NCBI GenBank assembly: GCA_947460345.1
Contig: CANHGM010000019.1
Location: 1-58,146, forward strand
DNA from: Bacteroidota bacterium
GTDB lineage: Bacteria > Bacteroidota > Bacteroidia > UKL13-3
Direction: 5' to 3'
DNA length: 58,146 nt
Shown: positions 1-9,825 of the stretch, in pieces
Position numbering within the stretch: position 1 is the first letter of the stretch
Layout: each line of letters begins with the position of its first letter
The notes under the pieces: generated by a model
The model's input: the letters and a program-made list of their open reading frames with translations, nothing else
What the model was told of the DNA's origin: nothing
Database searches by the model: none
Program-made: the position numbers and the translations under genes

Positions 1-3000
1 ACATTACATCCTAAATTAGAATCAATATATGATGTTGAAGTATCTGTTTTATATATCGTTACCCAAGTACCATTGATATATCTTTCAACAAACTGAGAAT
101 CATTGGCAAATCCTTTATAAGCTACCCAATTTATTGATGCTTTTTTATTACCTGCATTTGCATAAACAATAGACGAGGTATGAGATTTAGAAATGGTAGA
201 AATATTAGAAGAACAACTATCTATTGCATAAATTATAAATTCATAAATTGAATCAGTTGTAGACAAACCAGATATAGTTGTAACTGAGTCATCTTTTGAA
301 ACTATATTATATAAAGCAAATGAAGTGGTTGGAGTTTTCATCCAAATTTGATATGAACCAACATCTGCACTAGAAGGTTTCCAAGCTAACTCTATAGTTT
401 TATAATCAACCACAGATGCATATTTAATAATAACACTATCTGGAGGAATGCTATCAAATGGTGTTAACCAAATGGTATCTGATGAAGTAGTTCTATTATA
501 GCCTCCATTTTCATAACCAACTATTTTGTATTGATGGGTATTGTTACAAAGCAAGGGTTGGTGTATATATGTTGTATCTGTATTAGCCAAAGAATCTACA
601 AATACCCATACATTGCTTATATTCTCAAATATTTTATAATGCGAAATTGGATAACCTTCGAACTTATTAAAGAATAAAGTATTTTTTAAATGACCTGTAA
701 ATCCTTGTAATTGAATTTGTCTAAATATTTTAGATGGAACTGCATTTAAACAAGAGTCCATTTTATATAAAATATAATAGTGATTATCACTTAATGTGTT
801 TACCGAGTCAATATGCATATATTGATGGCCTGAATCTATAAAGAAATAAAATTTAGATTGAATAAAACTGCCATTATTTAAAGCATGCTTAACTGAATAA
901 CCGTATATATCATTACTATCTGTAGAATAAAATTCAACTAAAATAGTTTTATTATCTAGTACTGTTACATTATAAATAGTACCTGAATCTTTAGCATTGA
1001 TGGGGATTGGCGGCAAAGTAACTGTATCACTATATGAGAAATAGTTGCCATTATTGTCAAATGCAGTTATTCTATAAGTTACATATTCGTTGCATGGTGC
1101 TGGATAATCTAAATACGAAGTATCAGACGAAGCTACAGAATCAATTTTAATGAACACATTATTTGTATCCGTTTTTTCTATATAATATTTTTGAACTGTA
1201 AATCCTTTATATGGTGTCCAATAGACTGTATTTCTTAATTTTCTTTGATTTACAGACAAATTCATTGTCTTATGAAATCCGTTTGAATCAGAAATTAATC
1301 CACAAGTATCAAGATTTACCATATAATAATAATGATCAGAAGTTGATGTATTGATATTGTTATGGTCGAAATAAGTTTGAGTAACAGGAATACTGTCTTT
1401 TATAAGTGAATATGTTCCCGAAGCACCTGTTGAACTATGATAAATTCGAGCATATTTTATTAGTGTATCGTAATAAGTCACATCGAAAGATATTCTAACC
1501 GAACCATTTGTAGAAGAAGTTGCAGTTTTGCTAACTACATTTAATTTAGGCCCTTTTATTGGTTTAAAAAACAATGTAACACTATCACTTATACTGTTTT
1601 CAAATCCACCATTTAATTCTATGGCTTTTATTTTATATTTATAAATTCTATTATAACTAACTGTATCTATATAATGGCTATCAGCAGCAGTTACCGTAGT
1701 CATCACAGAATATGCACTGCCATTTACAGATCGTAACACTTGATAACCAGATACGCCACTTTTCCAGTTTATATATTTATTCCAATATATATCATATTTC
1801 TTAAGACAGAAATTAAAAACTCCATCAATATTTATACTCGTTTGGGTAGGAGCCAATCCACTTGATAAACTTTTACAACTATCAAATGCTTCAATTGAAT
1901 ACGCATAGTAATTTTGAGAGGTATTGGTAAACGAATCTATATAAGAAGTATCAGCTGATGTTAAAGTATCATATGGTTGAGGCGAAGTATTATTTACTGA
2001 ACGATATAATATATATCTATTCACATCTGAACTACTTTTTGCCCAATGAAGATATATTTTGTTTTGAGTTAACAATGTAACTTTTTTGATTGAAGCAACG
2101 ATAGGCGGAACGGTATCATTTGGAATTACACATATAGTATCTGAATAAGAAACTAAAGTAAATGTCGAATCCCAGGCTTCTACTTTATAATAATTAGGTC
2201 CACAATTTACTCCAACAGAATCTATATAAGTTGAATCAGTGCCATTACCTATATATTTTATCGTAAAACCAGCCCCTGCTTTCTTCCTAATTCTATAGGT
2301 CATAATGCCTCTTCCTATATATTTATTCCAATTTATATAGGCTTTATTATTACCTGGTGTTCCTACTAATTGTATATCGCAATGTATATTACTTGCAGGA
2401 GAAGCCAAATTACTACAACTATCACGAGCAATTAAATAGAAACAATATTTATCTTTTAAACAATTAAGATTTTTTAAAGTATATTTTAAATAATTGGTTG
2501 TGGTGGTTGTATCAGTAAAAGTAGTTGCTAAGAAATATGATCCTCCATTAGTAGACTGATATAATTCAATTTTTTTAACATTGGATGAGGATTTATAATA
2601 AAATATATCAACTGAAGTATCGGTAAGAACACTTACCAAATTAACTACTGGAGCCAACGGCTTAGTTGAGTCATAAGGTTGAGCAGTAGTTGAATCTGAA
2701 ATAGATATTAATAAACCTGTTGAGTCTACTGCTTGAATTTGATATGAATATATACCACAAGATAGGCCATTAGAATCAGTATATAATGAATCAGTGCCAT
2801 TCCCAGTATATATAGTGGTATATCCTGAAGCAGTTAGTTTATTTACTTTGTAGTTCTTAATACCTCTACCTATATATTTTGTCCAACTTAGGAATACTTT
2901 TTTATTTCCAACTGTATTGCTTAATTGCACATCACAATGAATATTGCTTGCTGGTGAGGCTAAATTACTACAGCTATCTCTTGCAACTACATAATAGCAA

Positions 3001-6000
3001 TATCTATCTTTAAGACAAGTAAGGTTAGAATCTATATATTTTATTTTACCTAAAACCAAAGTTGGATTTAACATAGTAGCCACCAACGTAGCCGTTCCTC
3101 CATTCTTTATTTGATATACTTCATACTTTTTTACATCAGTAGAAGCTGATGGATAAAACCATACATTCACCTTGGTATCGCTTAAAACCGAGACTAAATT
3201 TACAACTGGAGCCAAAGGGGCAGTTGAGTCGTAAGGTTGAATGGTGGTTGTATCAGAGTTAGATAACAAAGCACCGCTAGAATCTACTGCTACAATTTGA
3301 TAAGTATATTTTCCACAAGACAATCCATTAGAATCGGTATATATCGAATCAGTACCATTGCCTGTATATATAGTTACATAGCCAGAGGTAGTTAATTTAT
3401 TTACTTTATAATTTTTTATTCCCCTGCCTATATAATTCACCCAAGTAAGTTTTACTCGGTTGTTGCCAGATGTGCCACTTAATTGCACATCGCAATGTAT
3501 ATTACTTGCTGGCGAGGCTAAATTACTACAACTGTCTCTTGCAACTACATAATAGCAATATCTATTGGTAAGAGTGTTTAAAGAAAGATCAGTGTATTTG
3601 ATTAAGCCTGCTGAAACAGTTGGGTTGTTTAAAGTAGTAATTAAGGTTGCAGTGCCTCCATTCTTAATTTGATATACTTCATACTTTTTCACATCTGTTG
3701 AGGCCGAAGGATAAAACCATAAGTCAACTTTTGTGTCTGATGATACACTTACTAAATTTACAATAGGAGCTAAAGGAGCAACAGAATCATAAGGTTGTAT
3801 GGTTGTAGTATCAGAGTATGATATATAATTTCCGGTAGAATCATAACCTAAAATTTGATAGGTATATTTTCCACATGACAATCCATTTGAATCTGTATAA
3901 AACGAATCGGTACCATTACCTGTATAAACTGTTACATAGCCAGAGGTAGTTAATTTATTTACTTTATAGTTTTTAATTCCTCTGCCAATATAATTCATCC
4001 AAGAAAGTTTTACACGGTTGTTGCCAGCAGTGCCGCTTAATTGAATATCGCAATGTATATTACTTGCAGGCGATGAAAGATTTTTACAGCTATCTCTAGC
4101 AATCACACAATAGCAATATCTGTTGACTAAAGTATTTAAAGAGGAATCAGTATATTTAACTAAACCACCTGAAAGTGTTGGGTTATTAATGGTTTTAACT
4201 AAAGATGCAGCACCTCCGTTGGTGATTCTATATATATCATAGTTGACAACATCTGTTGAAGCTGAAGGATAAAACCAAAGATCTACTTTACTATCGCTAG
4301 CTACACTTACCAAGTTCACTTTAGGTGCCACAGGTGCAACTGAGTCGTAAGGAGTAACTTGAACAGTATCAGATTCAGCATATATAGTCGAATCTTGTTT
4401 AAAGTTTACATATCTTAAAATATATGTATATACTTTATTGCAAACCAATCCTGAATCAGAGAAAGTGGTATCAGCGGCAAGTCTAGTTTTATATCTTACT
4501 GGTACACCACTGGTATTATATTTATATACAAAAAGTGAGTCGTATGCATAGCCTACATAATTACGCCATACTATATTGGCCGCATGGTTACCGGGTGTTC
4601 CTCTTAAATTCACTGGTATGTGTATTTGTGACGAGCCTCCGATATTTCCACATGAATCTTTGGCTATCACTTTATAACTAGGAAGTTCTGGACCGCTGTT
4701 TACATTTACTGTATTATCGTATACTGTATAAGTAGCTGAATTATTAGATTGAACAGAATCAATTAATGTATAAGTTCCTGCTCCTACATTTTTTCTATAT
4801 ATATAATACGTTTTTGTGTCTAAAGAATCATTTCGCTTAAAATCAAGTCTAACTTTATTGGAGCTGGTTATTGTTGCTCTTGTAAAAGTCATATCAGATG
4901 GTGGTATTAAATCTTCTAAAGTGATAGTGCTACTATACATTGACTGACTTTGACATCCACCTAAACTGTCGTAAGCTGTGATTTTAAATTGTACAGTATC
5001 AGAACATTTTCTAGCATAATTATATACAGTGTCTTTTCTTACTGAATCTAAGAACTGCCATCCACCTATTGTAGTATATCTATATATTTTAAAATAAGTA
5101 GGTTTAACTGTAGTTTTAGGATTGTTCCAAGTTATATATGAAGTATAAGAATTGGGTTTAGTAATATTAACTTTAATAGAAGTGGCAGTATCGCCAACAC
5201 TCATACTATCACATATATTCAAACTTTTAATTAAATATTGATATTGTGTGGTATATGCATTGGTAACACTATTATCGGTGTATGAACCGATGCCAATATT
5301 CACACTATCTATTTTTACGAAACTTCCTGTAGTTCTTCTATAAATCAAATATCTTTTAAGATTTGCAGATGATGAGGGGGCATTCCATGTTAATTTAATA
5401 GAAGTATTGCTTAACACATCAACACATCTTAGTTGTGGTTCTTTTAAAACCACATTATTAACTTTGATAGAAAAGGTAACTTGTCTAGAACCACAATTAT
5501 TATCTAACAAATCTACAGTAAATATATATGTTTTACCAGCCCTACAGCAGCCTGGGTTCCAACAAAACTTTTGGGTTATAGTACTATCTGCTGAATCTTT
5601 AGCAAAAGTGGCATAAGGGGTGCATTGGTTATCGCTGCCATCAAATATTGCTCCTGCAGCACTTATGAAAAGAGAATCACCTAATGAGTCTACGCCGCTA
5701 ACATCTATACACAAAGTATCAAGTGCGTTCATAGTTCTGTTATAATAATCTGCAGAGGTCCACCCTGAAGGCAATGTAAACTTTGGAGGATAATAATTAG
5801 GACAAACTCTGGTTATAATTTGCAAATCCCTTCTAACTGACCCAACATAAGTATAGGTTCCATTAGCATTTTTTCTATACTCTTTAATTTCAACAGATAC
5901 TATTGCAACTTTAGCTGAACCTGCGTATATTTTAATTTCACCAGTAACTGCATCTATGTTTATATAAGAATCATTCCCTAATGGTTTGGAAGAAGTATAA

Positions 6001-6698
6001 CCAGAACCTGTATTATAAGTTATATTAGGCAAACTTGGTGTAGTTGCCAATATCCCATTGGGGCTTCCACTACTTGCATATGGAGTAACAATAGAATAAG
6101 ACAAAGAATCACCATCCATATCATATGCTAAATGGTTAAAAGAAACGGTGTCGCCTACACAAATAAATGGCAAGGGTTTGCTTGAAAAATTAACTGAATT
6201 ATTAAATAAAGTACTGTTGGCAGGTGGTATATATAATTTCCAACCCATACCAGTAGTACTTGGATTAGATATATTTGCAATACTTGCATTTCTACAACAA
6301 CTATGGGCTGATAAGAAAAAACCTGTATTATTAGTGGCAGGCAAAGAGATTAAATTCTCGTAAAGCATTTCAGCAATACAAATACCGGCACCAGGAATAC
6401 AAGTAGGTGTTATTGTTTTTTCTAAACTGTAACCACTTGCCCTATTTAAAGTGAGAGAGCCATAACTTGAATTGTTATTGGCATAATATATACCTATAGT
6501 AGCTGTAGCAGGAAATGGAGAACCAGAAGTACAGTCTCTATATATTTTCATAGAGATTTTATACGTCATCGTATTTCCATTTTTGCTTACAAATTCATAG
6601 GTGAAATCTCCTCCCATTAAGTGAGAAGCAGATACACTATTAGTTAATACACACAAAATCAAACACATAAAAGAAATCAACTTAAATTTAAGTCGCAT
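1..6698 (-). CDS. Giant secreted fibronectin type III array protein (3' end outside window)
   Basis: The reading frame is open from an ATG at 6698 to the left edge, giving 2232 visible codons and no stop. The first 24 residues look like a signal peptide ending in VSA, followed by SHLMGGD, a start common in large Bacteroidota surface proteins. Residues about 25-415 form the N-terminal region; from about 415 the protein is a chain of FN3-like domains with recurring KxYxVY, DSCxNxS and YTDS phrases. Residues from about 790 to 1350 contain 186-residue double-FN3 modules of identical length. A T9SS C-terminal domain would be expected but lies outside the window. Likely role is a surface adhesin or gliding or matrix component; this is inference. 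The gene is read away from the oxidase operon's end, with 162 bases between them and no exact TAnnTTTG box seen. Confidence 0.88.
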   Translation of the reverse strand, partial: MRLKFKLISFMCLILCVLTNSVSASHLMGGDFTYEFVSKNGNTMTYKISMKIYRDCTSGSPFPATATIGIYYANNNSSYGSLTLNRASGYSLEKTITPTCIPGAGICIAEMLYENLISLPATNNTGFFLSAHSCCRNASIANISNPSTTGMGWKLYIPPANSTLFNNSVNFSSKPLPFICVGDTVSFNHLAYDMDGDSLSYSIVTPYASSGSPNGILATTPSLPNITYNTGSGYTSSKPLGNDSYINIDAVTGEIKIYAGSAKVAIVSVEIKEYRKNANGTYTYVGSVRRDLQIITRVCPNYYPPKFTLPSGWTSADYYNRTMNALDTLCIDVSGVDSLGDSLFISAAGAIFDGSDNQCTPYATFAKDSADSTITQKFCWNPGCCRAGKTYIFTVDLLDNNCGSRQVTFSIKVNNVVLKEPQLRCVDVLSNTSIKLTWNAPSSSANLKRYLIYRRTTGSFVKIDSVNIGIGSYTDNSVTNAYTTQYQYLIKSLNICDSMSVGDTATSIKVNITKPNSYTSYITWNNPKTTVKPTYFKIYRYTTIGGWQFLDSVRKDTVYNYARKCSDTVQFKITAYDSLGGCQSQSMYSSTITLEDLIPPSDMTFTRATITSSNKVRLDFKRNDSLDTKTYYIYRKNVGAGTYTLIDSVQSNNSATYTVYDNTVNVNSGPELPSYKVIAKDSCGNIGGSSQIHIPVNLRGTPGNHAANIVWRNYVGYAYDSLFVYKYNTSGVPVRYKTRLAADTTFSDSGLVCNKVYTYILRYVNFKQDSTIYAESDTVQVTPYDSVAPVAPKVNLVSVASDSKVDLWFYPSASTDVVNYDIYRITNGGAASLVKTINNPTLSGGLVKYTDSSLNTLVNRYCYCVIARDSCKNLSSPASNIHCDIQLSGTAGNNRVKLSWMNYIGRGIKNYKVNKLTTSGYVTVYTGNGTDSFYTDSNGLSCGKYTYQILGYDSTGNYISYSDTTTIQPYDSVAPLAPIVNLVSVSSDTKVDLWFYPSASTDVKKYEVYQIKNGGTATLITTLNNPTVSAGLIKYTDLSLNTLTNRYCYYVVARDSCSNLASPASNIHCDVQLSGTSGNNRVKLTWVNYIGRGIKNYKVNKLTTSGYVTIYTGNGTDSIYTDSNGLSCGKYTYQIVAVDSSGALLSNSDTTTIQPYDSTAPLAPVVNLVSVLSDTKVNVWFYPSASTDVKKYEVYQIKNGGTATLVATMLNPTLVLGKIKYIDSNLTCLKDRYCYYVVARDSCSNLASPASNIHCDVQLSNTVGNKKVFLSWTKYIGRGIKNYKVNKLTASGYTTIYTGNGTDSLYTDSNGLSCGIYSYQIQAVDSTGLLISISDSTTAQPYDSTKPLAPVVNLVSVLTDTSVDIFYYKSSSNVKKIELYQSTNGGSYFLATTFTDTTTTTNYLKYTLKNLNCLKDKYCFYLIARDSCSNLASPASNIHCDIQLVGTPGNNKAYINWNKYIGRGIMTYRIRKKAGAGFTIKYIGNGTDSTYIDSVGVNCGPNYYKVEAWDSTFTLVSYSDTICVIPNDTVPPIVASIKKVTLLTQNKIYLHWAKSSSDVNRYILYRSVNNTSPQPYDTLTSADTSYIDSFTNTSQNYYAYSIEAFDSCKSLSSGLAPTQTSINIDGVFNFCLKKYDIYWNKYINWKSGVSGYQVLRSVNGSAYSVMTTVTAADSHYIDTVSYNRIYKYKIKAIELNGGFENSISDSVTLFFKPIKGPKLNVVSKTATSSTNGSVRISFDVTYYDTLIKYARIYHSSTGASGTYSLIKDSIPVTQTYFDHNNINTSTSDHYYYMVNLDTCGLISDSNGFHKTMNLSVNQRKLRNTVYWTPYKGFTVQKYYIEKTDTNNVFIKIDSVASSDTSYLDYPAPCNEYVTYRITAFDNNGNYFSYSDTVTLPPIPINAKDSGTIYNVTVLDNKTILVEFYSTDSNDIYGYSVKHALNNGSFIQSKFYFFIDSGHQYMHIDSVNTLSDNHYYILYKMDSCLNAVPSKIFRQIQLQGFTGHLKNTLFFNKFEGYPISHYKIFENISNVWVFVDSLANTDTTYIHQPLLCNNTHQYKIVGYENGGYNRTTSSDTIWLTPFDSIPPDSVIIKYASVVDYKTIELAWKPSSADVGSYQIWMKTPTTSFALYNIVSKDDSVTTISGLSTTDSIYEFIIYAIDSCSSNISTISKSHTSSIVYANAGNKKASINWVAYKGFANDSQFVERYINGTWVTIYKTDTSTSYIDSNLGCN
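2651..4324 (-). repeat. Tandem 558-bp double-FN3 modules inside the giant gene
   Basis: The same phrase, encoding YDSxAPxAPxVNLVS, recurs with its anchor at 2651, 3209, 3767 and 4325, giving three intervals of exactly 558 bp (186 codons). Each module holds two FN3-like domains. Long stretches are nearly identical between modules, for example the part encoding SGTxGNNRVKLxW. A related but diverged copy starts near 2105, 546 bp further on. Equal lengths and high similarity suggest recent duplication or homogenisation by recombination. Confidence 0.85.
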
Positions 6699-6860
6699 GA
6701 GTGTTTGTTTGCAGTATATTTTGTGCATGAATTCTACGCAATTTTAGTGAATAACTTCTTGTTATACAAGTCATTTATACAATAGACAAGTAAAATGACA
6801 AAAAGTTGATATATTTTCTAATAAAAAATTATAATACAAATAAAATAAAGAAAAAGAATC

Positions 6861-7397
6861 TTAATGATGATAATATGGAGATATCATTAAATAAACCAAA
6901 ACGCCTGTGGTTGTAACATATAACCAAATAGGGAAGGTAAATCTAACTATTTTACGATGCTTTTCAACTTCCATTTTCAATCCATATAAAAAACTAAGTA
7001 GAATTAATGGTAGCACAGATGCTGCTAATAGAATATGACTGATTAGTAATGGATAATATATATATTTTAAGTTATTATCTTTAGGAAAACTAGTATCGCC
7101 CACCATCCAATGATATAAAATATATGAAACTAAAAACAAGGAAGACAAACCAAAGGTAAGTAAATTTAGTTTTTTATGAAGGGTGACATTCTTTCTTTTA
7201 ATTTGATATAATGATGTCAATAGCAACAATGTGCAAGTAGCATTAATACAAGCATTTAAAGCTGATAAACTATATACCCAAGAAGGTATTTTAAAAGGAA
7301 CAGGTAATACATGTTGATCTAAAACTGCAACTGCTAAGAACACAAAAATAGATACTCCCCAAATAATTCTTTTTATTACTTTTTCATTATTTATCAT
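6861..7397 (-). CDS. DUF420 family membrane protein, CtaM-like oxidase maturation factor
   Basis: A 178-residue integral membrane protein with about five hydrophobic segments. Histidines lie in loops, including LYHWMVGD near residue 96 and a C-terminal PYYHH. Size and layout match the DUF420 family, whose Firmicutes members (CtaM/YozB) are needed for activity of heme A-containing oxidases. It is the last gene of the oxidase operon, 31 bases after the SCO gene, which supports a role in oxidase assembly. The exact biochemical activity is not visible from sequence. No hairpin terminator is evident directly after it. Confidence 0.8.
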   Translation of the reverse strand: MINNEKVIKRIIWGVSIFVFLAVAVLDQHVLPVPFKIPSWVYSLSALNACINATCTLLLLTSLYQIKRKNVTLHKKLNLLTFGLSSLFLVSYILYHWMVGDTSFPKDNNLKYIYYPLLISHILLAASVLPLILLSFLYGLKMEVEKHRKIVRFTFPIWLYVTTTGVLVYLMISPYYHH

Positions 7398-7428
7398 AAA
7401 ATATATACGAATTAATTATGTTTTTGTT

Positions 7429-8100
7429 TTATTTATCTTTTTCATGAAGTATCTCATACATCAATACTTTCAATTCATCATCTAATCTTTTAATATCATA
7501 TGACAGCAATCCATCATAAATACCTCTTATTCTATGATGGTTATCTATTAGTAGCAACTGTTGACTGTGAAAAAACTTCACCGAATCTATAGCCACACTT
7601 GAATCATAACCAGTTGGCAAGAGATAACCTTTCATAGCAATGTTATATATATCACTTTTGTTACCTGTGACAAATTTCCATTTATAAGAAAGTGCTCTTA
7701 AGTTATTTGCATACTTACTCAAAACAGCAACTGAATCAGTCTCAGGATCAACGGTATGACTTAAAAAATGAAGGCCTTTGGTATTTAAATATTTTTCATA
7801 TAAGTTAAGTACATTTCCATTCATTTTAGGACAAACATCTTTACATGTACTAAAGAAAAAATTCACTATAGTGGCTCCACTATCAAAATATTGCTGAGTA
7901 AGCTTTTGGCCTTCTTGGTCAGTAAAGATAAAATCAGGCACAGAATGGTAAACGGTATCTTGGGTTTGTTCATCAACAAACTTTTCACCCATTACTTGCA
8001 ATTTAAGTATATGAGGTTTTACGCTCTTCATCCAAAAATAAATAACCATCGGCACCACAAACATGGCAACGATGGTTATTCTTTGCTTCCAGTGATTCAT
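7429..8100 (-). CDS. SCO1/SenC family copper chaperone
   Basis: A 223-residue protein with one N-terminal membrane anchor (about residues 8-24) and a thioredoxin-fold domain. The copper-binding CxxxCP motif is present as CKDVCP (C86, C90), and the third ligand is probably H178 in FFHSQQ. SCO proteins deliver copper to the CuA centre of oxidase subunit II or keep its cysteines reduced. It lies in the oxidase operon, 28 bases after the subunit IV gene, so its target is almost certainly the subunit II encoded at 13648-14997. The domain should face the periplasm. Confidence 0.9.
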   Translation of the reverse strand: MNHWKQRITIVAMFVVPMVIYFWMKSVKPHILKLQVMGEKFVDEQTQDTVYHSVPDFIFTDQEGQKLTQQYFDSGATIVNFFFSTCKDVCPKMNGNVLNLYEKYLNTKGLHFLSHTVDPETDSVAVLSKYANNLRALSYKWKFVTGNKSDIYNIAMKGYLLPTGYDSSVAIDSVKFFHSQQLLLIDNHHRIRGIYDGLLSYDIKRLDDELKVLMYEILHEKDK

Positions 8101-8128
8101 ATTTATTTAATGAATCTGAATTAAAATT

Positions 8129-8455
8129 TTATTCTATCCATTTGATGATACTCCATCTGTCACCTTCATATAAAAGCGCTGCAATAAGAGCAAGAATGAA
8201 TGCCATTGGCAATATAATCATTGAAGAAAGTCTAACTACTTCATATTTCATGTGCATAAATATACCAACGATGAAATAAGATTTAACTACACCTAATCCT
8301 ATGAATATAAAATTTCTAATGCCACTTGCAGGCATCATAAAATATATGGCAAAGTCGATAACAGTTATTGCTAAAAGCAACCAAAAGGTAGCCCAAATAG
8401 TTTTTTTTGTTAAAGCACCATGTTCGTTGTTGTGATGATTTTCTGTATGTTCCAT
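8129..8455 (-). CDS. Cytochrome c oxidase subunit IV (caa3/prokaryotic type)
   Basis: A 108-residue protein with a His-rich cytosolic N-terminus and three membrane helices. It has the FMHMKYE phrase seen in the caa3-type subunit IV (COX4_pro) family. It follows the subunit III gene by 39 bases in the same operon. Members of this family stabilise the subunit I/III core and have no redox centre. Position, length and helix count all agree; its sequence is short, so the family name rests partly on context. Confidence 0.85.
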   Translation of the reverse strand: MEHTENHHNNEHGALTKKTIWATFWLLLAITVIDFAIYFMMPASGIRNFIFIGLGVVKSYFIVGIFMHMKYEVVRLSSMIILPMAFILALIAALLYEGDRWSIIKWIE

Positions 8456-8494
8456 GTTAAAAATTGTATGCTAAAATTTTAATAAAAATATAAG

Positions 8495-9208
8495 TTATAT
8501 TAAGTAGAAGAATGTAAATACAAACACCCAAACTAAGTCTACAAAGTGCCAATAAAGCCCAACTTTTTCGACCATTTCATAATGGCCTCTTCTTTCATAA
8601 GTACCTGATTGAACGTTTACATAGATTACAATATTTAAAACAACACCACTAAGTACGTGAAATCCGTGGAAACCAGTTACAATAAAGAATAAGTCAGCAA
8701 ACGCAGCTGGACCGTATTCATTAATATTCAAATTGGCACCAAAAACTTTCACACCATCAATGATTCGACCTTCGTGAGAACCTTGGATAAACTTTGTCCA
8801 CTCCCAAGCTTGGCAGCTTAAGAAAGCAATACCACCTATGATTGTTAAAAACATATAATAACTTACGTCTTTCTTATCATTTCTATGACCCGCTTCAACA
8901 GCTAACACCATAGTAACAGAAGAAAATATGAGAATAAAGGTCATTAAACTCACAAAAAGTAATGGTAACTCCATTCCATGTAAAAATGGAAAGTGGTTAA
9001 ACACTTTTGAAGGGTCAGGCCACTTCATCGGAGCAAAGTCACTAGCTGCCAAAAATCTTTGACAACCATAAGCGGTTAGTAATGATGAAAATGTGAAAGC
9101 ATCTGATAGAAGGAAAATCCACATCATCAGTTTTCCGTAGCTCACATTGAAAGGTGATTTACCACCTGACCATGGGCTATTTGAGTTTTGTACGGCTAAT
9201 TCTGACAT
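8495..9208 (-). CDS. Cytochrome c oxidase subunit III
   Basis: A 237-residue heme-copper oxidase subunit III. It shows family landmarks GFHGFHVLSGV (about residues 178-188) and YWHFVDLVWVFVF near the C-terminus, with five or more membrane helices. It lies directly downstream of a second, shorter subunit-III-like gene, and both are co-directional in the oxidase operon. This longer copy is the better match to the canonical subunit III. Subunit III binds lipids and supports proton uptake in subunit I. Confidence 0.9.
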   Translation of the reverse strand: MSELAVQNSNSPWSGGKSPFNVSYGKLMMWIFLLSDAFTFSSLLTAYGCQRFLAASDFAPMKWPDPSKVFNHFPFLHGMELPLLFVSLMTFILIFSSVTMVLAVEAGHRNDKKDVSYYMFLTIIGGIAFLSCQAWEWTKFIQGSHEGRIIDGVKVFGANLNINEYGPAAFADLFFIVTGFHGFHVLSGVVLNIVIYVNVQSGTYERRGHYEMVEKVGLYWHFVDLVWVFVFTFFYLI

Positions 9209-9240
9209 CTTTTATTTGAGTTTATTATTAATTGTTAAGA

Positions 9241-9825
9241 TTAGGCTACTGATAAAAAAATGAATAAGTAAATCCAAAGTAGACCTACAAAATGCCAGTA
9301 GGTTGCTACAAGGTTCATGGTTATCATATTTTTTTTATGAACTTGAAATTTATTTGTTTTATAAAACAATACTATTAAAGCTATGAGTCCTCCGATAATA
9401 TGTGCTAAATGCAAACCAGAAAGAACATATACAAAAGAGAATGAAGCACTATCACCACTAAAGAAAATTTTATGATCTACCATTTGTTGCCATGCCATCA
9501 ATTGACCGACACAAAAAGCTATACCCAAAACTAAAGTAGCCAATGTATATATTTTACTTTGATTTATTTCATCATTTTTGGCTGCTTTTGAAGAAAGAAT
9601 TAAAGAGATACTTGAAGCAATCACAATAAATGTAGTAATTAAAAACATGCTAGGCATCTGAAAATCTACCCAACCTTTAGGGTCACCTTTTTTCACAATA
9701 TAAGCACTTGTTAAACCAGCAAACATCATTGACATAGCAACAATGGCAATCCACAACATTAACTTATGTGGGTGAATTACATATTGTTCGCGTGATGTAG
9801 GTGCAGGTTGTAGTATTTTATTCAT
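9241..9825 (-). CDS. Second cytochrome c oxidase subunit III-like protein
   Basis: A 194-residue five-helix protein with shortened versions of the subunit III motifs: SGLHLAHIIGG in the middle and YWHFVGLLWIYLF at the end. The ATG follows the heme O synthase stop with no gap (TAAATG), so translation is probably coupled. Two adjacent subunit-III-type genes, one short and one full length, are a regular feature of Bacteroidota oxidase operons. The short copy resembles the five-helix form found in other heme-copper oxidases. Confidence 0.87.
   Translation of the reverse strand: MNKILQPAPTSREQYVIHPHKLMLWIAIVAMSMMFAGLTSAYIVKKGDPKGWVDFQMPSMFLITTFIVIASSISLILSSKAAKNDEINQSKIYTLATLVLGIAFCVGQLMAWQQMVDHKIFFSGDSASFSFVYVLSGLHLAHIIGGLIALIVLFYKTNKFQVHKKNMITMNLVATYWHFVGLLWIYLFIFLSVA

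Noticed and set aside
2651-4324. Insertion-sequence-like or non-coding tandem repeat
   Set aside because: The 558-bp units are in frame and encode FN3 domains, so they are protein repeats.
5407-6363. Two plus-strand frames of about 70 codons near the left end
   Set aside because: Both are opposite the giant FN3 gene, which is open across the whole interval.
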